The notes under the pieces are model-generated. The model saw only the letters and a list, made by a program, of their open reading frames with translations, ran no database searches and was not told the DNA's origin. DNA of 64,000 bases from Spirochaetales bacterium (GTDB taxonomy: Bacteria > Spirochaetota > Spirochaetia > JABMQR01): the NCBI GenBank assembly GCA_018399255.1, contig JAGYPA010000018.1, forward strand, positions 1 through 64,000. The letters are read 5' to 3'. The translations under genes were made by a program, and so were the position numbers. Below, one piece after another: positions 51,570-59,589 of the stretch (its first letter is position 1; each line of letters begins with the position of its first letter).

Positions 51570-53224
51570 CGAAGCACCCACGAAAAGAACAGGAACCAAC
51601 TGTCAGCCTCATACCTGAAACCGATGCCCCCCTGAAGGCAGCCGCTATGATTTTTCCATTTCTCACCACTGTTTTCGCCCTGATCATTATCGATAGTGCG
51701 GGAAACGGGTCATTTTTTCCTGCTCTCGAAATCGGTATCGGAATCTCGGCCGTCATCGCTATTCTCGAGCGAGTTTCCAGCAGCTGGATGCAGGCATCCC
51801 GTGAAAGCACGGCTATGGAAATACGAAGGCAGATCCTGGGTTTGGCGGCCGTTCTCGGTATCAGTCTGCTATCAGCCCCACCCCGTTTAACCTCATTGAC
51901 CCCTTTGACCCCATTAACCCCTGGTCTGGCACTTTTCTCCCTCTATGCTGTTCAGTGGCTTATCACCAGCTCTATGGGCAAACTGGGGAAAACCCTGCCG
52001 ATACTGCGTCAGTACGCAGCCCGCGGTCAGGGAGCAGCCCTTGTCGGGCACATGCGGGAGATAAGCGACGAGTCAGGAGAATTTTTCCGTGACTGCCGAC
52101 GATCAACTGTTTTTTCCGGACTCCTTCTGCTGGTTCAGTTTTCAGCCGCTGCGGCAGTGCAGTTTTCGGGGTATCAAACGCCGATAATCCTTTCTCTCCT
52201 GCTCGGCCTGTCCATGATCTCCTTTTTTATCTTGAGAATGCTGATTTTACTGCTAGCTGACAGACATCACCTGCTGCAGGAGGGAATAAGGCTGGGCAGC
52301 AGGAATGACAGTCTCCGTCCGCTTATTGGTTCGGGAATAATTGCTGCGGGGTGTTTTCTGGCCCTGATTATTGCCTCTGAAGATGCTGTAATTCCTCCAG
52401 ATGAACTTTTGGCCTGGCTGGCGCGCCTGCTGAGCAGCATCCGATGGAAACAGTCAGTTGTTATGCCGCCGGAGGTGCTCTCCTCACCGGTATTTACACC
52501 ATCGCCTGCTGCCGGACTGCTCGGTGAACTTTCTGCCGGAAAACCGGTAATCCGTTTGGACCTCCTCCTGAGGTATTTTGGAATCGGTGCGGCGGCCGTG
52601 CTTTTTCTGATAATCATGAAGCCGTTTCTTACGGCAACGTTCTACCGTTCAATACGCCAATATTCCCTGTTCGCCCGTCTATTGGCCGTCTGCAGACGCG
52701 TTCAGGGACTCCTTGCCCGCATAGTCTCCGAACTTTTCCAGCTCAAAAAAGCTTTTAATACGCCATCGCAAAACGGGAAGCTGGAGGATCCTTACAAGAT
52801 TCAGCTTTCAGCTCTGCTCCAGCAGCAGAAAAGCTCCGCAAAAAAACGACGCCAGATGAGTGCAGTGATCAGAATGTTTGTCAGGCTTATCGAGGCGGCT
52901 CGAAGTGCCGGTATAGCCTGCAGCCCGTCAGATGCGCCAGGTGACTTCCTTACCAGAATAGAAAAAGCCGTCGCGAACGATGACAGAACAGCACTGACTG
53001 CCGCTGCCGTACGCAGGGTAAAGAATACGCTGAATATTCTTTTATATTCCAGCCGGCAGCTGTCTCCGCAGGAGATGAAGAGTCTGCTCAAAGACTTGCA
53101 AAGCCTCTCCAGATTTGCTGCAGGCAGCTGTGCCAAGGGTTCATCTGCAGGCTCTACAGCAGGTTCACCTGCCGGTTCATCTGCTGAGCATGAAAAATCC
53201 CCTCGAGAACAAGATCCGGAATAA
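51566..53224 (+). CDS. Membrane protein with DUF4129-like C-terminal domain
   Basis: The 552-residue protein has five to seven membrane segments in the first ~250 residues, another at about 345-360 and a cytoplasmic tail. The tail part RLIEAARSAGIACSPSDAPGDFLTRIEKA resembles the DUF4129 domain common beside MoxR-DUF58, but no transglutaminase domain is present. LTSLTPLTPLTP (about 109-120) comes from a short 9-base repeat, and a Ser/Gly/Ala-rich tail ends the protein. The last 71 bases overlap the convergent coaX gene. Function unknown; probably third part of the MoxR module. Confidence 0.7.
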   Translation: MTKHPRKEQEPTVSLIPETDAPLKAAAMIFPFLTTVFALIIIDSAGNGSFFPALEIGIGISAVIAILERVSSSWMQASRESTAMEIRRQILGLAAVLGISLLSAPPRLTSLTPLTPLTPGLALFSLYAVQWLITSSMGKLGKTLPILRQYAARGQGAALVGHMREISDESGEFFRDCRRSTVFSGLLLLVQFSAAAAVQFSGYQTPIILSLLLGLSMISFFILRMLILLLADRHHLLQEGIRLGSRNDSLRPLIGSGIIAAGCFLALIIASEDAVIPPDELLAWLARLLSSIRWKQSVVMPPEVLSSPVFTPSPAAGLLGELSAGKPVIRLDLLLRYFGIGAAAVLFLIIMKPFLTATFYRSIRQYSLFARLLAVCRRVQGLLARIVSELFQLKKAFNTPSQNGKLEDPYKIQLSALLQQQKSSAKKRRQMSAVIRMFVRLIEAARSAGIACSPSDAPGDFLTRIEKAVANDDRTALTAAAVRRVKNTLNILLYSSRQLSPQEMKSLLKDLQSLSRFAAGSCAKGSSAGSTAGSPAGSSAEHEKSPREQDPE

Positions 53225-53939
53225 TCTCATCAAAGAGCCCCGCATCCCAGAAAAGAGAAGAAAATCCGCCCGTAGCCAGCACTTTAGGCGGCTTATCGCG
53301 GAAATTCTCGCGGGTCAGCCGCGATACTATCTCTCGGGCAGCCCCCAGATTACTGTAGTACAATCCCGACTGGATACTCTCTTCAGTGGTCTGCCCGCAC
53401 ACCCTGGCCGGCTGAACAATTTCCACCTTGGGAAGCTTGGCTGTGTGCTCTTCCAGGGCCTGCATGGACAAACGCAGCCCGGGCAGAATAACTCCGCCAA
53501 GATAGACTTTTCCCGCTGAAACCACATCGTAGGTAGTTGCAGTGCCGAAATCGGCTATGATGAGATTCTCACCCGGATAGCGCCTTGTCCCGCCGATGGC
53601 GTTGGCAATCCGGTCGGCCCCTACCGACTGTGGGTTCTTATAGGCAATCTTGAGCCCGGTTTTCACCCCGCTCCTGAGCACAAACGGTTCCTGCCTGAAA
53701 TATCGCCGACAGCTGTTAATCATGGCATGATTCAGGTCGGGAACAACTGATCCATAGGCTATAGCCGATACCGCGTCGGGATCGAACCCGTTTTCCCGTA
53801 TGGCACTGCGTAAAAAGAGCCCCATCTCATCGGAAGATACCATCTGATCGGAGACCTTCCTGAACTGCAGCACCAGTTCGCCTTCCCGGTAGAGTCCGCA
53901 GAAAATTTGCGAATTTCCGGCATCAATACATAATACCAT
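53154..53939 (-). CDS. coaX: Type III pantothenate kinase
   Basis: A 261-residue ASKHA-fold kinase: phosphate-1 CIDAGNSQIFCGLY, GADRIANAIG, catalytic-Asp segment IADFGTATTYDVV and GGVILPGLRLSMQAL. It phosphorylates pantothenate in CoA synthesis and needs a monovalent cation. ATG 53939 (GGAG nine bases upstream) is favoured. ATG 53948 would overlap coaB's stop (ATGA-like) and sits too near the ribosome site. Its 3' end overlaps the convergent membrane protein gene by 71 bases. Last gene of the pan-coa operon. Confidence 0.92.
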   Translation of the reverse strand: MVLCIDAGNSQIFCGLYREGELVLQFRKVSDQMVSSDEMGLFLRSAIRENGFDPDAVSAIAYGSVVPDLNHAMINSCRRYFRQEPFVLRSGVKTGLKIAYKNPQSVGADRIANAIGGTRRYPGENLIIADFGTATTYDVVSAGKVYLGGVILPGLRLSMQALEEHTAKLPKVEIVQPARVCGQTTEESIQSGLYYSNLGAAREIVSRLTRENFRDKPPKVLATGGFSSLFWDAGLFDEIIPDLVLEGIFHAQQMNRQVNLL

Positions 53940-53947
53940 AGTGTTCA

Positions 53948-54697
53948 TCACTCCTGCCGGTGCATTTCTTCTGCCAGCCGGGCTGTATAGCGTTCGAGAT
54001 GCCGGTAGAGCATCTCCTTTGTCGTAACCTCTTCCATGAGCGTTCCGTTCCCCAGGTAAATTGAAGCCTCATGCACCCCTTCTTCCCCGATCCGTCCGAG
54101 ATCGTTGTGGACCAGCAGATCGCAGTCAACCTCGTCCAGAAGCTGGTCGACAGCCTGTTTCTGCTCCGCAGTATTCGGGGTGTTTGTCAGCTTGAAGCCC
54201 ACAAGAATCAGCTTCCGGTAACCTGCATACCCCCGGATGGCTGCAATAATCTTGTGGTTGCGTTTAAAGTTCACACTGAGAAATTCAGGGGCTGATGAAA
54301 TTTTACCGTCATCTCCCGGAATCAGATCTGCCCCATCGGGTATGCTGATGGATATCGGGCTGTAATCGCTAACCGCAGCAAGATGCACAACCGTCTCTAT
54401 TGTATCATCAGCCAGCAGCAGCTGATGAATTTCACGATCCAGATCACGGAAGGTTCTGTAGCGGACAGTCCGGATGGAGCCATGCGAGGAACCGCGACCC
54501 CCAATACGGCTGCTTTTCGCCAGGGCGGTCATATCAGGCAGGGCAGCATGATACCCGTGCAGCAGCAGCACATCATGCCCTCCGGCAGCAAGGTAAGCAG
54601 CCAGTCCGGCACCAGTCTTTCCGGTTGAGAAATTGGTAATATAGCGCACGCCGTCGAGAGGCTCTTCGGTTCCTCCGGAGGTTATGAGATATTTCAT
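53948..54697 (-). CDS. coaB: Phosphopantothenate-cysteine ligase (CoaB), stand-alone
   Basis: The 249-residue protein matches the CoaB half of the usual CoaBC fusion: ITSGGTEEPLDGVRYITNFS at the start, TGKTGAGLAAYLAAGGHDV, VHLAAVSDYSP (the Asn/Asp region) and a conserved Lys-rich segment LILVGFKLTNTP. It joins cysteine to 4'-phosphopantothenate. Its start overlaps the coaC stop by 4 bases. Separate CoaB and CoaC proteins are less common in bacteria than the fusion. Confidence 0.88.
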   Translation of the reverse strand: MKYLITSGGTEEPLDGVRYITNFSTGKTGAGLAAYLAAGGHDVLLLHGYHAALPDMTALAKSSRIGGRGSSHGSIRTVRYRTFRDLDREIHQLLLADDTIETVVHLAAVSDYSPISISIPDGADLIPGDDGKISSAPEFLSVNFKRNHKIIAAIRGYAGYRKLILVGFKLTNTPNTAEQKQAVDQLLDEVDCDLLVHNDLGRIGEEGVHEASIYLGNGTLMEEVTTKEMLYRHLERYTARLAEEMHRQE

Positions 54698-55266
54698 GTC
54701 TCTGCCCGAAAATCCTCGATTAAGGCGAGCATAGTCTCGGGTTCAGCCAGACGGCCCGAACCTACCTCTCCGCAGGCCAGAAGTCCTGCATCAGGATCGA
54801 TGATCCGGGCACCCCAGCCTGCTAGAATATCAAGGTTCTCCCGGGTTGCCGGGTGCTCGAGCATGCTGCTGTTCATTGCCGGAGCAATCCAGAAAGGAAC
54901 TTTGAAGTTGTTGGCAAGAAAGACAGCGCTTATGAGGTCTTCGGCCAGTCCCATCCTGAGGCGGGCCAGGGTTGCAGCCGATGCCGGATAAATGAGAATG
55001 AGATCGGCCCAGCGGGCTAATTCAATATGGGCGATTTCCGAAGAGTCGGCAAACATATCGGTCTGCAGCATACGCCGGGTTATCCCCTCCAATGCGGCAG
55101 GGCCGATAAACTGGAGGGCAGATTTCGTAGCTGCACACTGAACAAGATAATCTTTCTTCACCAGGGCGGAGGCCAGGCTGGCCGCTTTATAGGCTGATAT
55201 GGAGCCGGTTACCCCCAGCAGAATTCTCGTTTTCGGTTTATAGGGGTCCTTGTGTTCGTTTGGCAT
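54694..55266 (-). CDS. coaC: Phosphopantothenoylcysteine decarboxylase (CoaC), stand-alone flavoprotein
   Basis: A 190-residue HFCD flavoprotein: LLGVTGSISAYKAASLASAL with an active-site His in SSEIAHIELARWAD, the conserved PAMN motif (WIAPAMNSSM) and GLLACGEVGSGRLAEP, whose Cys is the reducing residue. It decarboxylates phosphopantothenoylcysteine. The start overlaps the panC 3' end by 29 bases, so the two are translationally coupled. Together with coaB it replaces the common CoaBC fusion. Confidence 0.9.
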   Translation of the reverse strand: MPNEHKDPYKPKTRILLGVTGSISAYKAASLASALVKKDYLVQCAATKSALQFIGPAALEGITRRMLQTDMFADSSEIAHIELARWADLILIYPASAATLARLRMGLAEDLISAVFLANNFKVPFWIAPAMNSSMLEHPATRENLDILAGWGARIIDPDAGLLACGEVGSGRLAEPETMLALIEDFRAET

Positions 55267-56029
55267 TGTCTATTAACCTCACTTTTCCAAGATATGCAGC
55301 TGCCAGAAGGCGGCTTCCTAGTTCAGGATCGTTAAAGATTTCCACATACTCGACTCTGAAACCGGCGGTCTCGAGCTCTTCTTTTATCGCCTCGATCGTA
55401 CGGTCTGAACTCAGCAGCTGGTGCAGCAGGGGAGCTTTCTCAAGTTCATCAGAGGTCAGACGCCCATTTCGTGAACTGAGGGCAAGCCCTGAGGGTTCCC
55501 GCACCGTGGGACAGGATACAATCTCGGTATCAATCAGAAACGCTTCAGCCATTCTCTTCACCAGGACATACTGCTGCCAATCCTTTTCTCCCATATACAT
55601 CCGGCTGGCATGACTGATAAGAAGCAGCTTAAGGACAATGGTCAAAACCCCCTCAAAATGGCCGGGACGATATTTTCCGCAATATTCTCTCGAGAGAGCT
55701 TTTTCGGTTACCGCATAGGTGTAGTTGTCCGGATACATGCTCTCGGCCTGCGGGGCAAAGAGCAGATCGGTACCGACTTTCTCGAGCAGGCTGATATCTT
55801 CGTCCAGCGTTACGGGATACCGGGTGAGATCCTCCCGGTTGTCAAACTGTGAAGGGTTAACGAAGATGCTGGCTGCGGCTATCTGATTCTCCTCTCGCGC
55901 TCTCTGAAGCAGACTCCGATGTCCGGCATGGAGGGCTCCCATGGTCGGTACAATACCGATGCTGTCTCCCTTCCGGCGATAATCCCGCAGTATCTGCTGC
56001 CATTTCTGCGGCTCTCTTACAATATCCAT
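55238..56029 (-). CDS. panC: Pantothenate synthetase
   Basis: The 263-residue ligase has the adenylate-forming HIGH-type motif VPTMGALHAGHRSLL near residue 27-41, FVNPSQFDNREDLTRYP, the KMSKS-like LALSSRNGRL and GEKDWQQYVLVKRM. It condenses pantoate with beta-alanine. Its start codon shares the final base of the panB stop (55238-56029 against 56029-56937). No panD is present in the window, so beta-alanine comes from elsewhere. Confidence 0.95.
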   Translation of the reverse strand: MDIVREPQKWQQILRDYRRKGDSIGIVPTMGALHAGHRSLLQRAREENQIAAASIFVNPSQFDNREDLTRYPVTLDEDISLLEKVGTDLLFAPQAESMYPDNYTYAVTEKALSREYCGKYRPGHFEGVLTIVLKLLLISHASRMYMGEKDWQQYVLVKRMAEAFLIDTEIVSCPTVREPSGLALSSRNGRLTSDELEKAPLLHQLLSSDRTIEAIKEELETAGFRVEYVEIFNDPELGSRLLAAAYLGKVRLIDNAKRTQGPL

Positions 56030-56937
56030 CAGGTATAGCTCTCCGCTTCATCGGGAAATGCCCTGGTAAGAATGTCCTTGTGAAAATTCTCCAAAGCTTC
56101 ATGCATGAGGGCAGCCCCATCCAGGTATTTTCTGACAAATCTGGGAGTTTTGCCGGGAGTAAGTCCCAGCAAGTCGTGCAGCACAAGAACCTGGCCGTCG
56201 ACCCCGCTGCCGGCACCGATTCCTATTACAGGAACCGTCAGCTTTTCTGCCATCTCACTTCCCAGCTCTTCAGGGACGCATTCCAGAACAATTGCAAAGC
56301 ATCCGGCCTCTTCAAGGCGCCGGGCATCTTCAATCAGTTTTTCGCGGGCATCGCCTGCCCTTCCCTGTACCCGGTATCCTCCAAAGCTGTTGACTGACTG
56401 GGGGGTGAGACCAAGATGGCCCATAACCGGCACGCCTGACCTGACAAGCAGCTCAATGGCAGCAAGACTGCCCCCGTAACCTTCGACAGCTCCCTCAAGC
56501 TTGACGGCATTGGCTCCTGCCTGCATCAGGGTCCGTGCATGGGATACAATACTATCGATACTTCCCACCTCGGTCATGAACGGCATATCGCCGATGACAA
56601 AGGCCTGCGGAGCTCCGCGCCGCACGGCGGCTATATGAAGCGCCATCATGTCCACGGTCGCCGGAAGAGTTGATGCATAGCCGTGCATCACCATAGCGCC
56701 GCTGTCCCCGACAAGTATGCAGTCAATATCGGTTTCGGCAATAATCGAGGCGCTCCAATAGTCATAGCAGGTGACCATGGAAATCGGGATATTCTTCTGT
56801 TTTCTGCTGATAAATTCCGGGGCCGTTATCCGGCTGCGATGACGGGCAGCCGGGGCGCCGGAGGCTGGAAGGTTGGAAACTGGCGAACCGGAAGATTCCT
56901 GTTTTGCATCCCGGTTCTGTAATTCGGATGAATTCAT
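56029..56937 (-). CDS. panB: Ketopantoate hydroxymethyltransferase
   Basis: A 302-residue TIM-barrel enzyme: MVTCYDYWSASIIAETDID, LVGDSGAMVMHGYASTLPAT (Mg-binding Asp) and VKLEGAVEGY, VMGHLGLTPQSVNSFGG, VLECVPEELG (catalytic Glu). It transfers a hydroxymethyl group to 2-oxoisovalerate. The first ~35 residues are a Ser/Ala/Pro-rich extension not seen in usual PanB, so a later start is possible, although no better ribosome site was found. AGGACAGG lies upstream. First gene of the operon, divergent from the GntR regulator. Confidence 0.94.
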   Translation of the reverse strand: MNSSELQNRDAKQESSGSPVSNLPASGAPAARHRSRITAPEFISRKQKNIPISMVTCYDYWSASIIAETDIDCILVGDSGAMVMHGYASTLPATVDMMALHIAAVRRGAPQAFVIGDMPFMTEVGSIDSIVSHARTLMQAGANAVKLEGAVEGYGGSLAAIELLVRSGVPVMGHLGLTPQSVNSFGGYRVQGRAGDAREKLIEDARRLEEAGCFAIVLECVPEELGSEMAEKLTVPVIGIGAGSGVDGQVLVLHDLLGLTPGKTPRFVRKYLDGAALMHEALENFHKDILTRAFPDEAESYT

Positions 56938-57120
56938 GGGGTACCTGTCCTTTGGATCAAGTCCTGTTTTTATTCGGCTGGTATGTTCAGAAAGAAACCC
57001 TGGTGGTCGGTGTGCACAAGCATCACCGCCGGCTGCTCCTCAACTACTCGCGCCTGCATTATCATACAACGAAACAGCGGATGGCTGTCAACCATCCTGC
57101 AGATCAGATAGGAAAACAAT

Positions 57121-57240
57121 TTGTATCAGTACAATTGTCTGACAAATTATATGGAATTTCAGTTTTTTATCGATATTCCGGTTGATATTTTGTAGATATA
57201 TGCTATTGTATCACTGGAATTTCTTATTGTTTCAATACAA
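57121..57240 (+). promoter_or_regulatory. Promoter with three GntR-type operator repeats
   Basis: TTGTATCAGTACAA (57121-57134), TTGTATCACTGGAA (57206-57219) and TTGTTTCAATACAA (57227-57240) are 14-base repeats, the first a perfect TTGTA-N4-TACAA dyad. TTGATA (57182-57187), 16 bases and TATTGT (57204-57209) form a promoter whose start falls in the second repeat. The region also separates the divergent panB. Nothing else was seen in the 325-base gap. Confidence 0.65.
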
Positions 57241-57262
57241 TGAATACAATCAGGAGGAATCT

Positions 57263-58273
57263 GTGGCGGAAACAAAGCCTGCTTCTTCAGCTGTCCCTGC
57301 TGCAGACATTCTTGACAGATCTGCCGCTGACCCTCTTTACCTGCAGCTTAAGGCACACTTTGCTGAGCGCATTCTGCAGGGAGACTACACCGGAAGCAAG
57401 CTGCCGACCGTCAGGGATGCCGCTTCTGCCTACGGGGTGAGCATGAATACCGTTTTGAGGGCCTACGAAGGACTCCGGCAGGACGGCTATATTTCCGGTA
57501 CCGTCGGCAGGGGAACGTTCGTAACCACAACCAAGGAAGAGCTGCACCGGCACAACCGCGGCTATCAGCTCCAGACATTCATCCGGCATGCCCTCGAAGA
57601 AGCCCTCTCCTTCGGTTACACTCTGGACGATTTTGCCCGGGAGGTGGAAAGCTTCATAGCACGGAAACGCGAAAACCTGGCTCAGATTCAGCTGATTTTT
57701 ATTGAATGCAATATTGAGCAGCTCCGCTATTTCACCGAACACCTGGATCTCGACCCGTCCATCCACCGCATTCCCCTGCTTCTAGCCGATCTGCAGGAGG
57801 GCATTCGCAGCGGCGACAAGATCGTCCTGGATACTGTTAAAAAAAGCGATCTCATTCTGACCAGTTTCTACCATATGCGTGAAGTGGCGGAACTGATACA
57901 CCGTTGGGAAAAACCGCTGATAGGCATAAATCTGGAACCGGAAATCAGCACTATTGTGGAAATTGCAAAAATACCGACAGATTCAACTATCGGAATCGTC
58001 ACTTCCAGTGAAAAGTTCCTGAATATCATTAAGGAGGAGCTGCACCGGCTGAATCTCAATTTTTCCTCCATTCTGGAGACAACCTCCCGTGATGAAGAGA
58101 CCATCATGCATCTGGTATCCCGCTGCAGCACCATCCTGGTCTCTCCGAAGCAGAAGCGCATTGTCAGCCAATATGTCGGAAAAGAGCAGAAAATCATAGA
58201 ATTCATTTTTACGCCCGACCGCACTTCCATCAACAATATCAAAGTCGCTGTGATGGAACTCCATGCCAGGTAG
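57263..58273 (+). CDS. GntR-type regulator with ligand-binding C-terminal domain
   Basis: The start is GTG 57263 with CAGGAGGAATCT before it, giving 336 residues; upstream in-frame codons run through the operators. The N-terminal winged helix (LPTVRDAASAYGVSMNTV) is of GntR type. The large C-terminal half alternates strand and helix (AQIQLIFIECNIEQLRYF, LILTSFYHMREVAELI, STIGIVTSSEKFLNII) like a substrate-binding or ATP-PRT-like fold rather than the usual FCD or UTRA domain. It lies 65 bases before the ACL-like pair and probably represses both itself and those genes. Confidence 0.8.
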   Translation: MAETKPASSAVPAADILDRSAADPLYLQLKAHFAERILQGDYTGSKLPTVRDAASAYGVSMNTVLRAYEGLRQDGYISGTVGRGTFVTTTKEELHRHNRGYQLQTFIRHALEEALSFGYTLDDFAREVESFIARKRENLAQIQLIFIECNIEQLRYFTEHLDLDPSIHRIPLLLADLQEGIRSGDKIVLDTVKKSDLILTSFYHMREVAELIHRWEKPLIGINLEPEISTIVEIAKIPTDSTIGIVTSSEKFLNIIKEELHRLNLNFSSILETTSRDEETIMHLVSRCSTILVSPKQKRIVSQYVGKEQKIIEFIFTPDRTSINNIKVAVMELHAR

Positions 58274-58338
58274 CTTTATAGTCGGCTCCAGCACCAGGCC
58301 CGGAACCGGCGAGTGCAGTCTATTGCCAGGAGGCATTC

Positions 58339-59589
58339 ATGACCAGAAAAATCACAGAACCCACATTTAACCAATTTTTTGCCCCGAGGTATAAAATCCC
58401 CGTTCCCCGCCTGCTTACCGGGGATTCCGGCTTATCTGAAATTAAACGATCGCTGGAAGCCTGGGGCGGTGAAGGTCTGGTAAAACCTGATGTCCTGGCA
58501 GGAAAGCGCGGAAAAGCCGGCTCAATAAGAGCAGTAGGCAGTGCTCAGGCTGCCGTAAAGGAACTTAACCGTACTGCTGGAATGGAAGTAAACGGCATCA
58601 TTCCCCGCGGGGCTTATCTTGTGGAGAAAATACCGGCCAAGTGGGAAGTCTTTACCGCGATCACCTACAGCACGGCTCACCTCGGACCGGTTCTCACTCT
58701 CTCCCTTGAAGGCGGAATTGATATCGAGCAAGTCAGCAGGAACAAGCAAGTCTCCATCCCCATTGATATTTTTGAGGGGCTGGATGCCTACCAGGCCAGT
58801 GAAGCCCTGCTGAACCTCGGCTACCCTCAAAAACTGATAAGCTCCTTCTCCCGGGTCCTCATCGCCTTCTGGGATATGTTCATATCCACCGGCATGGAAA
58901 CTGCGGAAATCAACCCCTGGCGGATAACTCCCGACGGAAAACCCTATGCCTGTGATTTCAAGGGAAGCTTTGACGAATCAAACTATAAATGCCGCATCCC
59001 GGGCATCACCTATCCGGAGTATCCTTCAAATACGACCGATTTCGAGGATGAGATGCAGGAATGGGATGCCGCATCGCATCAGGGTCAAGCCCATGTATCC
59101 GATCTTGGCGGCAGCAAAATTCTGCCCCTGCTCTTTGGGGGCGGCGCTTCCACGATCATAACGGAAATACTTCACGCATCTGGAGGGGATCCCGTTTTCC
59201 TCTCAGATTTCGGCGGCAATCCACCGTATGAGCGCATGTACGGTACAGCAAAACGCTGTTTCGACTATCATCTCGGGCATGCGGAGCTGCTGCTGATTCT
59301 CGGCGGCAAAGCTAATAATACCTTTGTCGACGTTACCTTTCAGGCCATTGCCGATGCCCTTTCCGATTACTGCCGTGAACACGGACCGCTTACCATTCCG
59401 GTGGTTATCGGCCGCGGCGGACCCAAGCTGGTGAAAGGATTTCTCGTGATGAGGCAGACGCTTGAACAGCTTCACCTCCCCTACGTAATATTCGGACCTG
59501 ATACACCGGTAACCATGGCAGCAGAATATGCTGCCCGGCTGGTTAACGCGCTGCCGAAAAAACAGGAGGAACAGGAACATGTCAGCTGA
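58339..59589 (+). CDS. ATP-citrate-lyase-like small subunit (ATP-grasp, AclB-like)
   Basis: A 416-residue protein resembling the ATP-grasp subunit of two-subunit ATP citrate lyase. GEGLVKPDVLAGKRGKAGSI holds the nucleotide-binding Lys region, TAEINPWRI the metal site, and LFGGGASTIITEIL with FLSDFGGNPPYERMYGTA the ligase-domain loops. It is close to Chlorobium-type AclB in length (~400). It should phosphorylate a His on the partner using ATP and form an acyl-CoA from a carboxylate, by family analogy citrate. The stop overlaps the partner's start by 11 bases, so subunits are made together. Confidence 0.8.
   Translation: MTRKITEPTFNQFFAPRYKIPVPRLLTGDSGLSEIKRSLEAWGGEGLVKPDVLAGKRGKAGSIRAVGSAQAAVKELNRTAGMEVNGIIPRGAYLVEKIPAKWEVFTAITYSTAHLGPVLTLSLEGGIDIEQVSRNKQVSIPIDIFEGLDAYQASEALLNLGYPQKLISSFSRVLIAFWDMFISTGMETAEINPWRITPDGKPYACDFKGSFDESNYKCRIPGITYPEYPSNTTDFEDEMQEWDAASHQGQAHVSDLGGSKILPLLFGGGASTIITEILHASGGDPVFLSDFGGNPPYERMYGTAKRCFDYHLGHAELLLILGGKANNTFVDVTFQAIADALSDYCREHGPLTIPVVIGRGGPKLVKGFLVMRQTLEQLHLPYVIFGPDTPVTMAAEYAARLVNALPKKQEEQEHVS

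Noticed and set aside
57001..57180. Small protein gene between panB and the GntR regulator
   Set aside because: Short frames here lack a ribosome site and cover the operator repeats.
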